From contig JAQWKT010000011.1 of the NCBI GenBank assembly GCA_029247685.1, positions 1 to 60,143 on the forward strand: a stretch of 60,143 nucleotides of DNA, written 5' to 3'. Position 1 is the first letter of the stretch; each line of letters begins with the position of its first letter. The notes beneath the pieces were generated by a model that made no database searches, was not told where the DNA came from, and was given only the letters and a program-made list of their open reading frames with translations. Origin of the DNA: Crocinitomicaceae bacterium. Lineage in GTDB: Bacteria; Bacteroidota; Bacteroidia; Flavobacteriales_D; Crocinitomicaceae. Shown one piece after another: positions 24,186 to 34,107 of the stretch. Position numbers and translations under genes: made by a program.

Positions 24186-27035
24186 ATGTTTCTTAAAAAA
24201 TCGCTGTTATTAATTTGTTTTTATTTTCTGCAAATTTCCGCTTTTTTAGCTGCTGATTACTATTGGATTGGAGGAAGTGGAAACTGGTCAGACCCTCAAA
24301 AATGGGCATTAAGTTCAGGTGGAGCTCCTGCAGGATCAACTCCAACAGGTTTAGACAATGCTATTTTTGATAGTCAATCTTTTTCTTTACCCAATCAACA
24401 AGTCATTATAGATGATTCCACCAATATTAATTTAATGGACTGGTCTCTTTGTACTAATTCGCCAGAGTTAATCTTGGATACTAACTTATTTATTAACGGA
24501 AACACTACACTTCACCCAAGCATGAGTGTTCACAGTAATAACATTACTTTTCGAATACAATTTCTAGCTCAATCTTTTTTCAATCCTAATGGAGCATTGA
24601 TTGATTGTAATATCTCGATATACCTTAACAACGACATTGAAACATTAGATTTAAACAACAACCTATTAATGAGCGATTCTTCTACTATTTTTTTAATGAA
24701 AGGAGAATTTAAAACTAACAACAATGCCATAACTTCTGGAATTATAAACGTTGTTGATGTTGATTCTACATCAAAAAAATCACTTATTCTTGGAAACTCA
24801 GAAATAAACTTATCCATTGGATTTTATGCTCTTAATATCATTGATTCAAATTTTACCTTCAATGCTGGAAATTCATTAATTTCAATTGGAGATAGTAACT
24901 ACGTAAATTATTTAAATTCAGATAGTTTAACTTTTTATAATATTCATTTGAACTTTGACACAACATCAAGTCAACAAACGCTTAAAGGAAATAATATTTA
25001 CAATAAATTAATTATCAACAAAGGAAGCAAAATCAAAATTGATTCTGCAAGTATTCATACTGTTAATGATAGTCTTATTTTTTCTGGTACTTGTATAGAT
25101 TCGGTTTATCTTTTTTCTTCCAACCCCTCTTTTGCTGCCATATTTAACAAAAGCTCTAATAATGATGTTTTTTCGGAGTGTGTAAATTTTCATGGAATTT
25201 CATTTTCTAATGCTTCATTAACCACCTACTTTTCTAACGATCAAGGAAATAATAACAACATAAGCTTTAGTACCTCCTCTTCAGTTAATGCAAACTTTAA
25301 TGTTGTAGGGCCTTTTTGCTTGGGAGACACCACATTCTTTTCCAATACATCCACTTGTTTTTCTGGAAACTCAAATGACTTTAATTCAATTTGGTACTTT
25401 AATGATGGTTCTGGGTATTATTTAAACCCACCTTTAGACAGCACATGGATCTCTTATCAAAATGATACCAACGCGCATGTTTTTATTCAAAATGGAGACT
25501 TTTCTGTTTCTCTTATTACCACTTATAATAACTTTTGTAAAGATACTGCTACAACAGTTGTTCATATTAATGACCCATCAATATACTTATACACCGCATC
25601 TGACACAAACATATGTGCTGGAACAGAAATAAGCTTTGAAGCATCCAGTGGAGTGTCTGGTGCAGAATTTGAATTTTTCCATAATGGAATATCTCAAAAC
25701 ACTCCATCCATAAATGACACTATTTTTACCATTAATTCGCTTTCTAATAATGATTCGGTAAGTGTTTTTGCCTATGAAAATGGCTGTGTAAGTTCTAGCA
25801 AACCTTCTTACACCTTTGTTGTAAACCCTTCCCCCACTTACACTTGGTCATCTAATGACCCCGACACAACAATCTGTTCTTTAGATAGTGTTAGTTTTTA
25901 TGCAAGTTCCTTAGATACTTCTTATGTTTATCAGTTTTTGGTGAATAATTCTGGTGTAACTTCTTATATGAATACTCCAAGTTATACGACAAATTCTATC
26001 CTAAATAACGATACCGTTCAATTGGTAGTTAAAGACACTTTGAACTGCACAGATACTAGTTTTATGATATTCACTGTCAACCCTTTACCTATTACAACAT
26101 TAAGTGAATCTTCAGGATCAAATGTTATTTGTTCTGGTCAAGCAATCACCTTTACAGCATCCGGAGCTGATTTATACGAATTTTTCATTAATGGAGTTTC
26201 TCAAACTGGGTTAATTCCCTCAAATACATTTGTAAGCGCTTCTTTAAATTCGGGAGACTCAGTAACAGTTATTGGTGAAACAAATAACGGTTGTGTAAAA
26301 CAAGCAGATGAAATATTCTCGTATACTGTAAATCCATTACCAAATGTTGGCTTAACATTCAACTCCATTGATACTACAATTTGTTCTGGCGAAAATGTTA
26401 TATTCAATGCCTTTGGCGCAAGTATTTATGAGTTTTTTATTAATGGCATTTCTCAAGGATCTGCCTCCTCGTTCTCCACTTTAAACACCACCACATTAAA
26501 CCATTTTGATACGGTTTATGTCATTGGAACATTTAGTGGATGCTCTAATTATACAGATAGTGCGATTTTTACGGTTAACACCTCCCCAACAACTAATCTA
26601 ATTTGTGATGATATAGATGCCATTATTTGTTCGCAAACCCTTGTTAATTTTAATGCCTCTGGGGCAAATTCATATGAATTTTTTGTAGATGGAGTTTCTC
26701 AAGGAGCACCTTCAACATCATCTACTTTTAGCACATCTTCTCTAACAAATAATCAAACCGTTTCTGTAACAGGTGAATCCAATACATGTACAGTTAGTCA
26801 AAGCATTCAATTTAGCGTTCTACCTTCTCCATCTGTTGGTTTTTTCTCTAATGATCCAAATAATTCCATCTGCGAGGGAGAAACAATTACCTTTACATGT
26901 GCCAATGCAGATCAATACGAACTATTTGTCAATGGCAACTCCCAGGGCTCTCCACAAAACAACTCTATATTTACACCAAACCTTCCAAATGGAATTGATT
27001 CCTTATATATAATTGGAACGGCATTAAATGGATGA
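24186..27035 (+). CDS. Giant T9SS adhesin, N-terminal part, interrupted by in-frame TGA
   Basis: 949 codons from the ATG at 24186 to a TGA at 27033-27035. A signal peptide (ending FLAA) is followed by the Bacteroidota surface motif YYWIGGSGNWSDPQKW and a beta-helix-like region of about 350 residues. A PKD/Ig-like stretch comes next and then six tandem units of about 85 residues with the form IC-SGExVTFTASGAxxYEFFVNGxSQG and a closing NGC. The piece has no sorting domain. The same frame continues without any shift to 30542, and the TGA falls exactly where the other repeats have the NGC cysteine. It is therefore the front half of a 2118-codon gene. It is divergent from the SprB-like operon, with 49 bases between them. 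Confidence 0.85.
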   Translation: MFLKKSLLLICFYFLQISAFLAADYYWIGGSGNWSDPQKWALSSGGAPAGSTPTGLDNAIFDSQSFSLPNQQVIIDDSTNINLMDWSLCTNSPELILDTNLFINGNTTLHPSMSVHSNNITFRIQFLAQSFFNPNGALIDCNISIYLNNDIETLDLNNNLLMSDSSTIFLMKGEFKTNNNAITSGIINVVDVDSTSKKSLILGNSEINLSIGFYALNIIDSNFTFNAGNSLISIGDSNYVNYLNSDSLTFYNIHLNFDTTSSQQTLKGNNIYNKLIINKGSKIKIDSASIHTVNDSLIFSGTCIDSVYLFSSNPSFAAIFNKSSNNDVFSECVNFHGISFSNASLTTYFSNDQGNNNNISFSTSSSVNANFNVVGPFCLGDTTFFSNTSTCFSGNSNDFNSIWYFNDGSGYYLNPPLDSTWISYQNDTNAHVFIQNGDFSVSLITTYNNFCKDTATTVVHINDPSIYLYTASDTNICAGTEISFEASSGVSGAEFEFFHNGISQNTPSINDTIFTINSLSNNDSVSVFAYENGCVSSSKPSYTFVVNPSPTYTWSSNDPDTTICSLDSVSFYASSLDTSYVYQFLVNNSGVTSYMNTPSYTTNSILNNDTVQLVVKDTLNCTDTSFMIFTVNPLPITTLSESSGSNVICSGQAITFTASGADLYEFFINGVSQTGLIPSNTFVSASLNSGDSVTVIGETNNGCVKQADEIFSYTVNPLPNVGLTFNSIDTTICSGENVIFNAFGASIYEFFINGISQGSASSFSTLNTTTLNHFDTVYVIGTFSGCSNYTDSAIFTVNTSPTTNLICDDIDAIICSQTLVNFNASGANSYEFFVDGVSQGAPSTSSTFSTSSLTNNQTVSVTGESNTCTVSQSIQFSVLPSPSVGFFSNDPNNSICEGETITFTCANADQYELFVNGNSQGSPQNNSIFTPNLPNGIDSLYIIGTALNG

Positions 27036-28800
27036 ACCGATACAAGCCAAGGTATTATTGTAACAGTTACCCCTCTTCCATCCATAACTTTAACTAGTTC
27101 AGATATTGATAATATTTTTTGCTCCGGCGAAAGCATCACATTTACAGCAAGTGGAGCAACTCTTTTTCAATTTGTTATTGACGGAGTCCCTCAAGGGAGT
27201 TTATCTTCTAGCAATACATTAACCACCACTGGTATTTCTAATGCACAATCAATTTATGCGATAGGATCTACATTGGGTTGTTCCAGTAATTCCAATACAA
27301 TAACCAATATCGTAAATCAAAACCCTAATGTAATCCTAACAAGTAATGACATCAATAATGTATTTTGTCAAGACCAAATTGTAACATTTACGGCGGGGGG
27401 AGCTAATTCTTATGAGTTTATTGTGAATGGCATATCACAAGGTAACCCATCCACCATCGACACTTTAAATTCTTCAAATTTCACCATTGGAAACTATTCC
27501 GTTACGGTTAATGGCGAACAAAATAACTGCTTTGGAACCGCTAGCCTACAAGTTAGTGTTAATCAAGTTCCAGGCGCAAATATTATTTCTTCAGACATAG
27601 ACAACATAATCTGTCAAGGAGAAATGGTAACTTACACTTCTTCTGGAGCAAATTTATATGAGTTTTTTGTCAATAATGTTTCTATATCTTCCCCATCACC
27701 AATTAACACTTTTTCCACCTCATCCCTTAACAATGGCGATATAGTTTCTGTTGTAACCTCCTCTAGCAATGGTTGCTCCAACTCATCTGCATATGCACCA
27801 ATAACGGTGAATTCAAACCCCGTTATTTCACTAACAAGTTCTCCACAAAATCAACAAATATGTTTGAACGACACGGTTATTCTTAGCGCAACAGGAGGAA
27901 GTTTATATGAATTTTTTGTAGATGGAGTTTCTCAAGGTCCTTCTTCTTCAACTAATTCGATAACAATTAATAATTTAGGGAATGGAAATAATGTTTATGT
28001 GCAAGGAACTCAAACCGGATGTTCGGCAATATCTAACTCATTTAATTATACCGTTTTTAATAATCCAGTCGTTGCGTTAATAAACAACGAAGACAGTTTA
28101 TTATGTGATTTTGAAAGCACTAATTTAATTGCAACTGGTGCTAACCAATATCAATTCCTTATAAATGGTATTCCAATCGGACCATATAGCTCCGTAGACA
28201 CCCTTGCCTCTTTATTAGCTAATGGGGATATTGTTTCGGTTAATGGACAAACCAATGGGTGTGCATCAATTTCAAATAACACAATTACATTTACCGTATT
28301 TAATACCCCAATTATATCAACTGTTTGCTCTGACTTAGACACAACTATTTGTTTAAATGATAGTGTTCATTTCACTTCTACAGGTGCTTCTGAATATTTA
28401 TTTGAACTTAATGGAGCTTCTTTACAAAACAGTACACTTAACACGTTCTATTTAAATTACTTAAATCAAAATGACACTTTAAAAATAACGGGTTTTAATG
28501 GGCATTGTTCCTCTAATTCCAATAGTTATGTATTTACTGTAAATTCAATGAATTTAAATTCGAGTGTTTCTCCCTCAACACTTATTTGTGAAGGAGATTT
28601 AGTTACCATAAATGCCTCTGGAGGAGACTTATACGAGTTTTTTGTCAATGGCATCTCCGTATCAAACCAAAGTTCACAATCAGATTACAGCAGTTCCACC
28701 CTGAATAATCTGGATGAAATCACCTATACCGCATACTCCAATTCCACATCATGTTTACAAGAAAACGACGATTTTATCTCCATAAGTGTAATTGCTACCC
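25580..28800 (+). repeat. 13 tandem Ig-like repeats (protein level) across the interrupted adhesin
   Basis: Six units precede the TGA and seven follow it, all in one frame and with the same spacing. The consensus is DxxICxGExVTFTASGA, YEFFVNGxSQG and a final GC. Two cysteines per unit are conserved and probably form a disulphide. Boundaries are approximate. Confidence 0.8.
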
Positions 28801-30542
28801 CATCTTTTAATGTTCTTCCAAATACGACATTTTGCGAAGGAGATTCGGTAAGATTGTACAGTAATTCTGGTCTTGGAAATCAATGGCTTTTAAATGGAAC
28901 TCCAATTCTAAGTGCTACTGATACCACCTATACTTCATACGCTAGTGGAGATTACTCATTAGAGGTTCTTATTGGAGGAAATGGAGAAGTTTTTTCAATT
29001 GGACAAAATGCAAATGGTATTTTTGGAGCTGGAAACAACTTAAACAGTTTTTCTCCGATAAAATCTCCGTATTTTTCAAACTTTTCTTCTTTATCTTCTG
29101 GATTTGATTTTATGACCGGTGTTGATTCTTCTGGCAATGCTTATTCATGGGGAAACAACAGTTCTGGACAACTTGGAGATGGAACGTTTACAAATTCTAA
29201 CATTCCTAATTTAATTGCATCTTTATCGAACATTAAATTTGTGTCTACTACATCCTCGAGTTGCATGGCAATTACAAATACTGGAGAAGCATATGTCTGG
29301 GGGAACAATAGTGAAGGCCAATTATCTACTGGAAATACAAGCGTCATTAACTTTCCTTATTTAAATACAAACATCAATAATATTGATACTGTTGCTGCAG
29401 GTAAAAATCATTTTATTTTGCTTAAAAATGACAGCACTGTTTGGTCTGTTGGAAACAATGATTTTGGACAATTAGGACAAGGTAATTTAGTTTCTCAAAA
29501 TAATATTCAACAAATACTTCCCCTTAACAACATCGTTAAAATTGGTACTGGAGAATACCATAGTTTTGCGATCAACTCTAATGGCAAGCTATATGTTTGG
29601 GGAAATAATTCATCAGGGCAACTTGGACTTAACGATTATAACAACAGGTTAAGCCCCGCATTATCCCCTTTACAAAATATTATTCAAGCAGAAGGAGGAG
29701 CAAGTCATAGTGTCTTTTTAAACAGCAACCACAAAGCTTATGCTACTGGTGCAAATAATTTTGGACAATTAGGCCTTGGAAACCAAGGCTCTATTATAAG
29801 CCCTCAAGAAATCCAAATTAATGGAGTAAGAATGATTTCTATATCCCAAAACACAAGTCTATTTTTAAGAAATGACTATTCGGTTTATGGGTGTGGAAAT
29901 AACCTGGAAAATCAACTCAACTCTACCTCCATAAATATCATTAATAGCCCAAGTAGAATATCTGAAATATATGGGATTGGATCGATTGAAGCTTCTAAAT
30001 CAAGTTCTCATTTTCTTGCAAACAATTTAAAAATTTGTGTTTCACCAATCGTTACTATTACTGCATTAACAAACCCAATAGTAAGCATTAATTCTATTGG
30101 AGATACTTTAACATGCACTTCAGGAAGTAATTATCAATGGTATTTTAATGGCTCTATGATACCGGGAGCTAACTCCTCTTCATTTGTAGCTAATGGTACT
30201 GGTAATTATAGTGTATTGGTAACATATGCAAATGGATGTTCCAATATGTCTTCGGATTTCTTTCATTCCATGAGTAATCTTTTAGATTTCGATCATATTA
30301 ACTCTAAAGTTTCTATCTACCCTAATCCTGCTAAGGATTATTTACAAATTAAAATAAATGGGAATGATCAGGCGTTTCAAAAAATATTAATCACAGATAT
30401 TTTTGGTAGAATCGTTAGAAAAATGAATCTCAACGAATTTCAAAACAAACCCATTTCATTGAAAAAAATGGAAAATGGTTGCTACAACCTTATTCTAATT
30501 CATTCAAAAGGAAAACTAGTAAAACGATTCATTAAAAATTAG
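27036..30542 (+). pseudogene. Giant T9SS adhesin, C-terminal part (in frame with 24186-27035)
   Basis: The frame is open from the codon after the TGA. A TTG at 27273 could be called as an independent start, but a start there would give a protein without signal peptide and cut into a repeat. The segment holds seven more Ig-like repeats, an eighth divergent one (FCEGDSVRLYSNSG), then a seven-bladed RCC1-like propeller (about 28975-30030; blades marked by WGNNSSGQLG-type motifs), another Ig-like unit (NYQWYFNGSMI) and a type A T9SS sorting domain (IYPNPAKDYLQIKI, ITDIFGRIVR, CYNLILIHSKGK). It needs the upstream half for export. Whether it is a pseudogene, a sequencing error or is read through is open. 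Confidence 0.75.
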
Positions 30543-31447
30543 AATACCACAGGCCAAACATTTAAGGTGCCCCCTGCAAAAACCCCCATTCCCCCATTAA
30601 TATTAGAAAAAACCTGAACCGGCTGAGAAAATGGATTATTTAAAGCCGTTTCATAAATCTCATACGATTTTCTATAGTTAAAAAACTCCTCACTAGTATT
30701 CATTAATCGAATTTCGCCTTCAAGCTCTTCATCTTTAAATTCAGCCCAATTAATTACATAAAATTCTAGCGTATAATTTTGACCATCAAATTGATCATCT
30801 TTAAGCAAAAGATAATTATAGGCATTATCTACTCCTAAAAAACTAAAGCTATTAACCGTTTCTATATTGGGATCCGAACAGCTTATTTCTAAACGTCCTC
30901 TTTCCTCATCCTCTCCCCAACCCCATTGAGACATGTCGAATATATATTGCATTTCAATCATGTAATAATTAGAAACTCCAGGAGGATCGGTAAAGTTCAT
31001 GGAAACTAGCATAATTGGATCTCCTTCAGAATTATATGAAGAAACAGTATCCACGTTTACTATAGGAACCTGAGTAGGAATTGCATTACTAGCAGAAACG
31101 GAATTAAATCCAGGGGCATCTACCTCAATTCGATATGTTTCATTAGCTATAGGGGTTGCAGAGCTAGACTGATAAAACCCATCAGAAATATGATCCATTG
31201 TTGTCACAAGGGTGTTCGATTCATCAAATACTGAAACTGTTGCATTGTCTAAAAAATTATGTTGTGAAGTATCTAAAATACTTCGGCTATGACTAATATG
31301 TGCATTCCAAAGAGAATCTTCAGTAAAAAGACTATTAACCACTATTTTTTCTTCTATTTGGTCTTGATTAAATTCAATGCGTTTTGTACAAGAAACGATT
31401 AGTAAAATAGAAATACTATAAAATACACTTAACTTCATTTTTTTCAT
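30539..31447 (-). CDS. DUF4249 outer membrane lipoprotein, partner of TonB receptor
   Basis: This 302-residue lipoprotein has a signal ending in the lipobox LIVSC (cysteine at about 20), followed by TKRIEFNQDQIEEKIVVNSLFTED, the usual DUF4249 opening, and Ig-like strands with ATVSVFDE and ETYRIEVDAPGFNSVSA. DUF4249 proteins are nearly always encoded beside a TonB-dependent receptor, and the receptor gene lies 3 bases upstream here. By analogy with SusD-type partners it probably sits on the receptor's outer face, but no substrate is known. Its 3' end overlaps the convergent adhesin's 3' end by 4 bases. Confidence 0.88.
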   Translation of the reverse strand: MKKMKLSVFYSISILLIVSCTKRIEFNQDQIEEKIVVNSLFTEDSLWNAHISHSRSILDTSQHNFLDNATVSVFDESNTLVTTMDHISDGFYQSSSATPIANETYRIEVDAPGFNSVSASNAIPTQVPIVNVDTVSSYNSEGDPIMLVSMNFTDPPGVSNYYMIEMQYIFDMSQWGWGEDEERGRLEISCSDPNIETVNSFSFLGVDNAYNYLLLKDDQFDGQNYTLEFYVINWAEFKDEELEGEIRLMNTSEEFFNYRKSYEIYETALNNPFSQPVQVFSNINGGMGVFAGGTLNVWPVVF

Positions 31448-31450
31448 TCT

Positions 31451-33856
31451 TTAAAATTTAATCTTATAAGAAATACTAGGTATAATAGGAAATAAACTTA
31501 ATTGATAAAGGCCTAAATCTCCATTTGCATCTTGATCAAAATATAAATAAAATGGATTTTGTCTAGAATAGGCATTATATAAGCCAAAACTCCAAGTACG
31601 TGTATATTTTTTTCTCTTTTTATGAAGGTTAACACCTACATCTAAACGATGATACGAAGGCATACGATAATTATTCCTGTTTTCAATATGTTCCACAGTA
31701 GTAAATTCAAAATTATTAGAAATGCTTGAAGATAAGCCATCTATTCCATTATAGGTTTGTTGAGCAAGAGTTGTGGCATACCCACTTCCAAAAACCCAAA
31801 CAACTCCAATATCTACTTTTTCATTAAATTCATGGGTAATCGCAATACCGATATCATGTCTTCTATCATATTTATGAGGAAATGGATTGCCAAAATTAAT
31901 GTTGTCAAATTGTCGATTACTCCAATTTAGCGTATACCCTATCCACCCCGTTGTTTTTCCAATCTTTTTTTCTAATAAAAATTCAACACCATAACTATTT
32001 CCTCGACCAATTTCTATCTTATCTTGCCAATCTAAACCAGAACCAAAAAAGCTAGCTCCATCCTGATATGCAACTAAATTAAACATATCTTTATAATATG
32101 CTTCCACCGAAAATTGAATTCCTTTTTTTAAAGTTTGAGAATAGCCTAATGCATATTGATTGGAATGTTCTGGAGCAACCCTATCTGTTACAGGCACCCA
32201 TAAATCGGTTGGCAATCCAATGGAAGGATTGGTTAATAAATGAAGAAACTGACTCATTCTTGAATAAGAAGCTTTAATGGCAGAATTTTTACTTACCAAA
32301 AATCTCCCAGAAAATCTTGGCTGAATACTTGGATACCATGATTCTCTTGCCTGAAAACCAGAAAAATTAAGACCTATATTAAATTTAATTTTTTCACTAA
32401 TTTCCCAATCATCCTCTATATAAATCCAATGTTCATGACCATATTGCTGGGTAGAACCAAATGTGGAATCAACAGAAGAAATACCCGATTGATTAACCTG
32501 AAATTGATTAACCCCTGGGATAAAGGTATGATAGGTATTTCCTAAACCAAATTTAATAGAATGGTTAGCATTTGGATAATAAGTAAAATCAACCTTTCCA
32601 GTCCAATCCCGAATTCCAGAATCATACTGAGAAGACAAAGAGCTTTGCTGGGCACTATCTGGATAAGTAACCGTAGTTTGATTCGTAAATCCAACCCCAA
32701 ATTGATATTGACTATATGTCGCCGTTACATTCATAAACAATTTAGGAGAAATAATTTTATTCCACCTTATTGCTCCTATCGCATTTCCCCACTCAAGTGC
32801 ATTGCTTGCTTGTTCATCTATTTGATTGCCTCCATCTGGATAAGAATTACTTCGATCTCCATAAAAGCGATCTTTTCCAAAATAGCCACTAACATATAAC
32901 CTACTTTTATCAGAAAACTTGTGATTTATTTTTGCATTTAAATCCCAAAAGTAATAGCCTCCTGTATTGGATGAGCTTGAAGATCCACTTTCTCCTTTTC
33001 CACCGCCACTATTATTATTAAAAGAATTAATTAGAGGAATAGCCCATAAATCAACATATGTTCTACGACCAGATACTAAAAATGACGTTTTATCTTTAAT
33101 AATTGGCCCCTCAAGGGTTAATTTAGAAGAAATAATCCCAATGCTTCCTTCTCCTTTAAACTTCTTCGTATTCCCTTCCTTCATATGAATATCTAAAACA
33201 GAAGATAAACGCCCTCCATATCTAGCAGGAAAGCCTCCTTTTATCATTTGTGCATTATTTATTGCATCAGAATTAAAAACGGAGAAGAAACCAAACAAAT
33301 GGGATGCATTATAAACCGGAACGCCATCTAACAAAATTAAATTTTGGTCAGCTCCACCACCTCTAACATATAAACCACTTGCTCCTTCACTTCCAGACTG
33401 AACTCCAGGAAATAATTGAATCGTTTTAAGAATATCGGTTTCTCCAAGAAATACTGGAAGGGCTTTTACTTTTTCCATGCTTATATTAAAAGAACTCATT
33501 TGAGATTCTTCTTCAATTCTTTTTTGTGAAGATATTTCCACTTCTTCAATATCAACTATTGGATTAAGGTTTATAGTAAGAAGCTTATTTTTTTGAGGCA
33601 TAAATTCATATTTCATGGCTCCATATCCAAAAAATGTAGCTTTTAAACGAACTGAATCTTTTAATAAAGTAAGGCTATAAAAGCCATATTCATTTGCTAT
33701 AACTCCTTTTTTTGATTTGATATCAAAAATTTTAGCTCCTATTAATGGCTCTCCAGATTCTGCGTCTTTCACATAACCGCTAATCGTTATTTTTTGAGTA
33801 AAAAGAAATGAATAATTTAAAAAGAATAAAACAATTAAAAATATTTTCTTGTTCAT
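31451..33856 (-). CDS. TonB-dependent outer membrane receptor with carboxypeptidase-regulatory-like domain
   Basis: The protein has 801 residues: signal peptide (ending LFTQ), an N-terminal carboxypeptidase-regulatory-like domain (about 23-100: ISGYVKDAESGEPLIGAKIF, GVIANEYGFYSLTL), a plug domain (about 115-225: LGETDILKTIQLFPGVQ, GLYVRGGGADQNLILLDGVPVYNAS) and a 22-strand-type barrel. It ends in FPIIPSISYKIKF, with the terminal aromatic expected for BAM-dependent insertion. It imports an unknown ligand using TonB and the proton-motive force. A Gly/Ser-rich loop (GGGKGESGSSSSSNTGG) lies near residue 290. Together with the DUF4249 lipoprotein it forms a two-gene operon. Confidence 0.95.
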   Translation of the reverse strand: MNKKIFLIVLFFLNYSFLFTQKITISGYVKDAESGEPLIGAKIFDIKSKKGVIANEYGFYSLTLLKDSVRLKATFFGYGAMKYEFMPQKNKLLTINLNPIVDIEEVEISSQKRIEEESQMSSFNISMEKVKALPVFLGETDILKTIQLFPGVQSGSEGASGLYVRGGGADQNLILLDGVPVYNASHLFGFFSVFNSDAINNAQMIKGGFPARYGGRLSSVLDIHMKEGNTKKFKGEGSIGIISSKLTLEGPIIKDKTSFLVSGRRTYVDLWAIPLINSFNNNSGGGKGESGSSSSSNTGGYYFWDLNAKINHKFSDKSRLYVSGYFGKDRFYGDRSNSYPDGGNQIDEQASNALEWGNAIGAIRWNKIISPKLFMNVTATYSQYQFGVGFTNQTTVTYPDSAQQSSLSSQYDSGIRDWTGKVDFTYYPNANHSIKFGLGNTYHTFIPGVNQFQVNQSGISSVDSTFGSTQQYGHEHWIYIEDDWEISEKIKFNIGLNFSGFQARESWYPSIQPRFSGRFLVSKNSAIKASYSRMSQFLHLLTNPSIGLPTDLWVPVTDRVAPEHSNQYALGYSQTLKKGIQFSVEAYYKDMFNLVAYQDGASFFGSGLDWQDKIEIGRGNSYGVEFLLEKKIGKTTGWIGYTLNWSNRQFDNINFGNPFPHKYDRRHDIGIAITHEFNEKVDIGVVWVFGSGYATTLAQQTYNGIDGLSSSISNNFEFTTVEHIENRNNYRMPSYHRLDVGVNLHKKRKKYTRTWSFGLYNAYSRQNPFYLYFDQDANGDLGLYQLSLFPIIPSISYKIKF

Positions 33857-34107
33857 TATTAAAATATTAAATGATTTTGATGGATAAGATAAGTAAAATG
33901 TAAAAAGGTTGGGGTAAAAAGTAAAAAAATATTATTCCATAAAAATCATATAAACAAAGGAAAAAGAAAAAAATATTTTTTTAAAAGTAGACAATAAGCA
34001 ACCATAATAAATAAAGTTGCGTCTTTAATTCAAGAGTTGTGATTTATTGCTCACTAATAAACCACAAAAAATACTAAACCGAACTTTAACACGCTAAACT
34101 ACTGATA
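33857..34107. other. Intergenic region between divergent genes
   Basis: This 251-base AT-rich gap separates the TonB receptor gene (minus) from the surface protein gene (plus), so it must hold both promoters. I see a weak TAnnTTTG-like sequence, TAAAGTTG at 34012-34019 on the plus strand, and long A tracts, but nothing else that I can assign. Confidence 0.4.

Noticed and set aside
27033-27080. Possible selenocysteine insertion at the adhesin TGA
   Set aside because: The only nearby hairpin is GTAAC-A-GTTAC with a one-base loop, not a bacterial SECIS, and no selenocysteine machinery gene is visible in the window.
27273-27275. TTG as independent start of the adhesin's back half
   Set aside because: It lies within a repeat, gives no signal peptide, and the frame is open for 79 codons upstream up to the TGA.
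15886-30542. CRISPR array or recent DNA duplication
   Set aside because: The periodicity is in protein repeats of 70-85 residues; DNA copies are diverged and there are no short identical direct repeats with unique spacers.
32561-32899. 112-codon plus-strand ORF within the TonB receptor gene
   Set aside because: It is a shadow of the receptor's coding frame with no similarity to a protein family and low-complexity composition.
33857-34107. tRNA or small RNA in the largest intergenic gap
   Set aside because: No cloverleaf-compatible GG-TTCGA-type arms or stable stems were found; the gap is A/T tracts.
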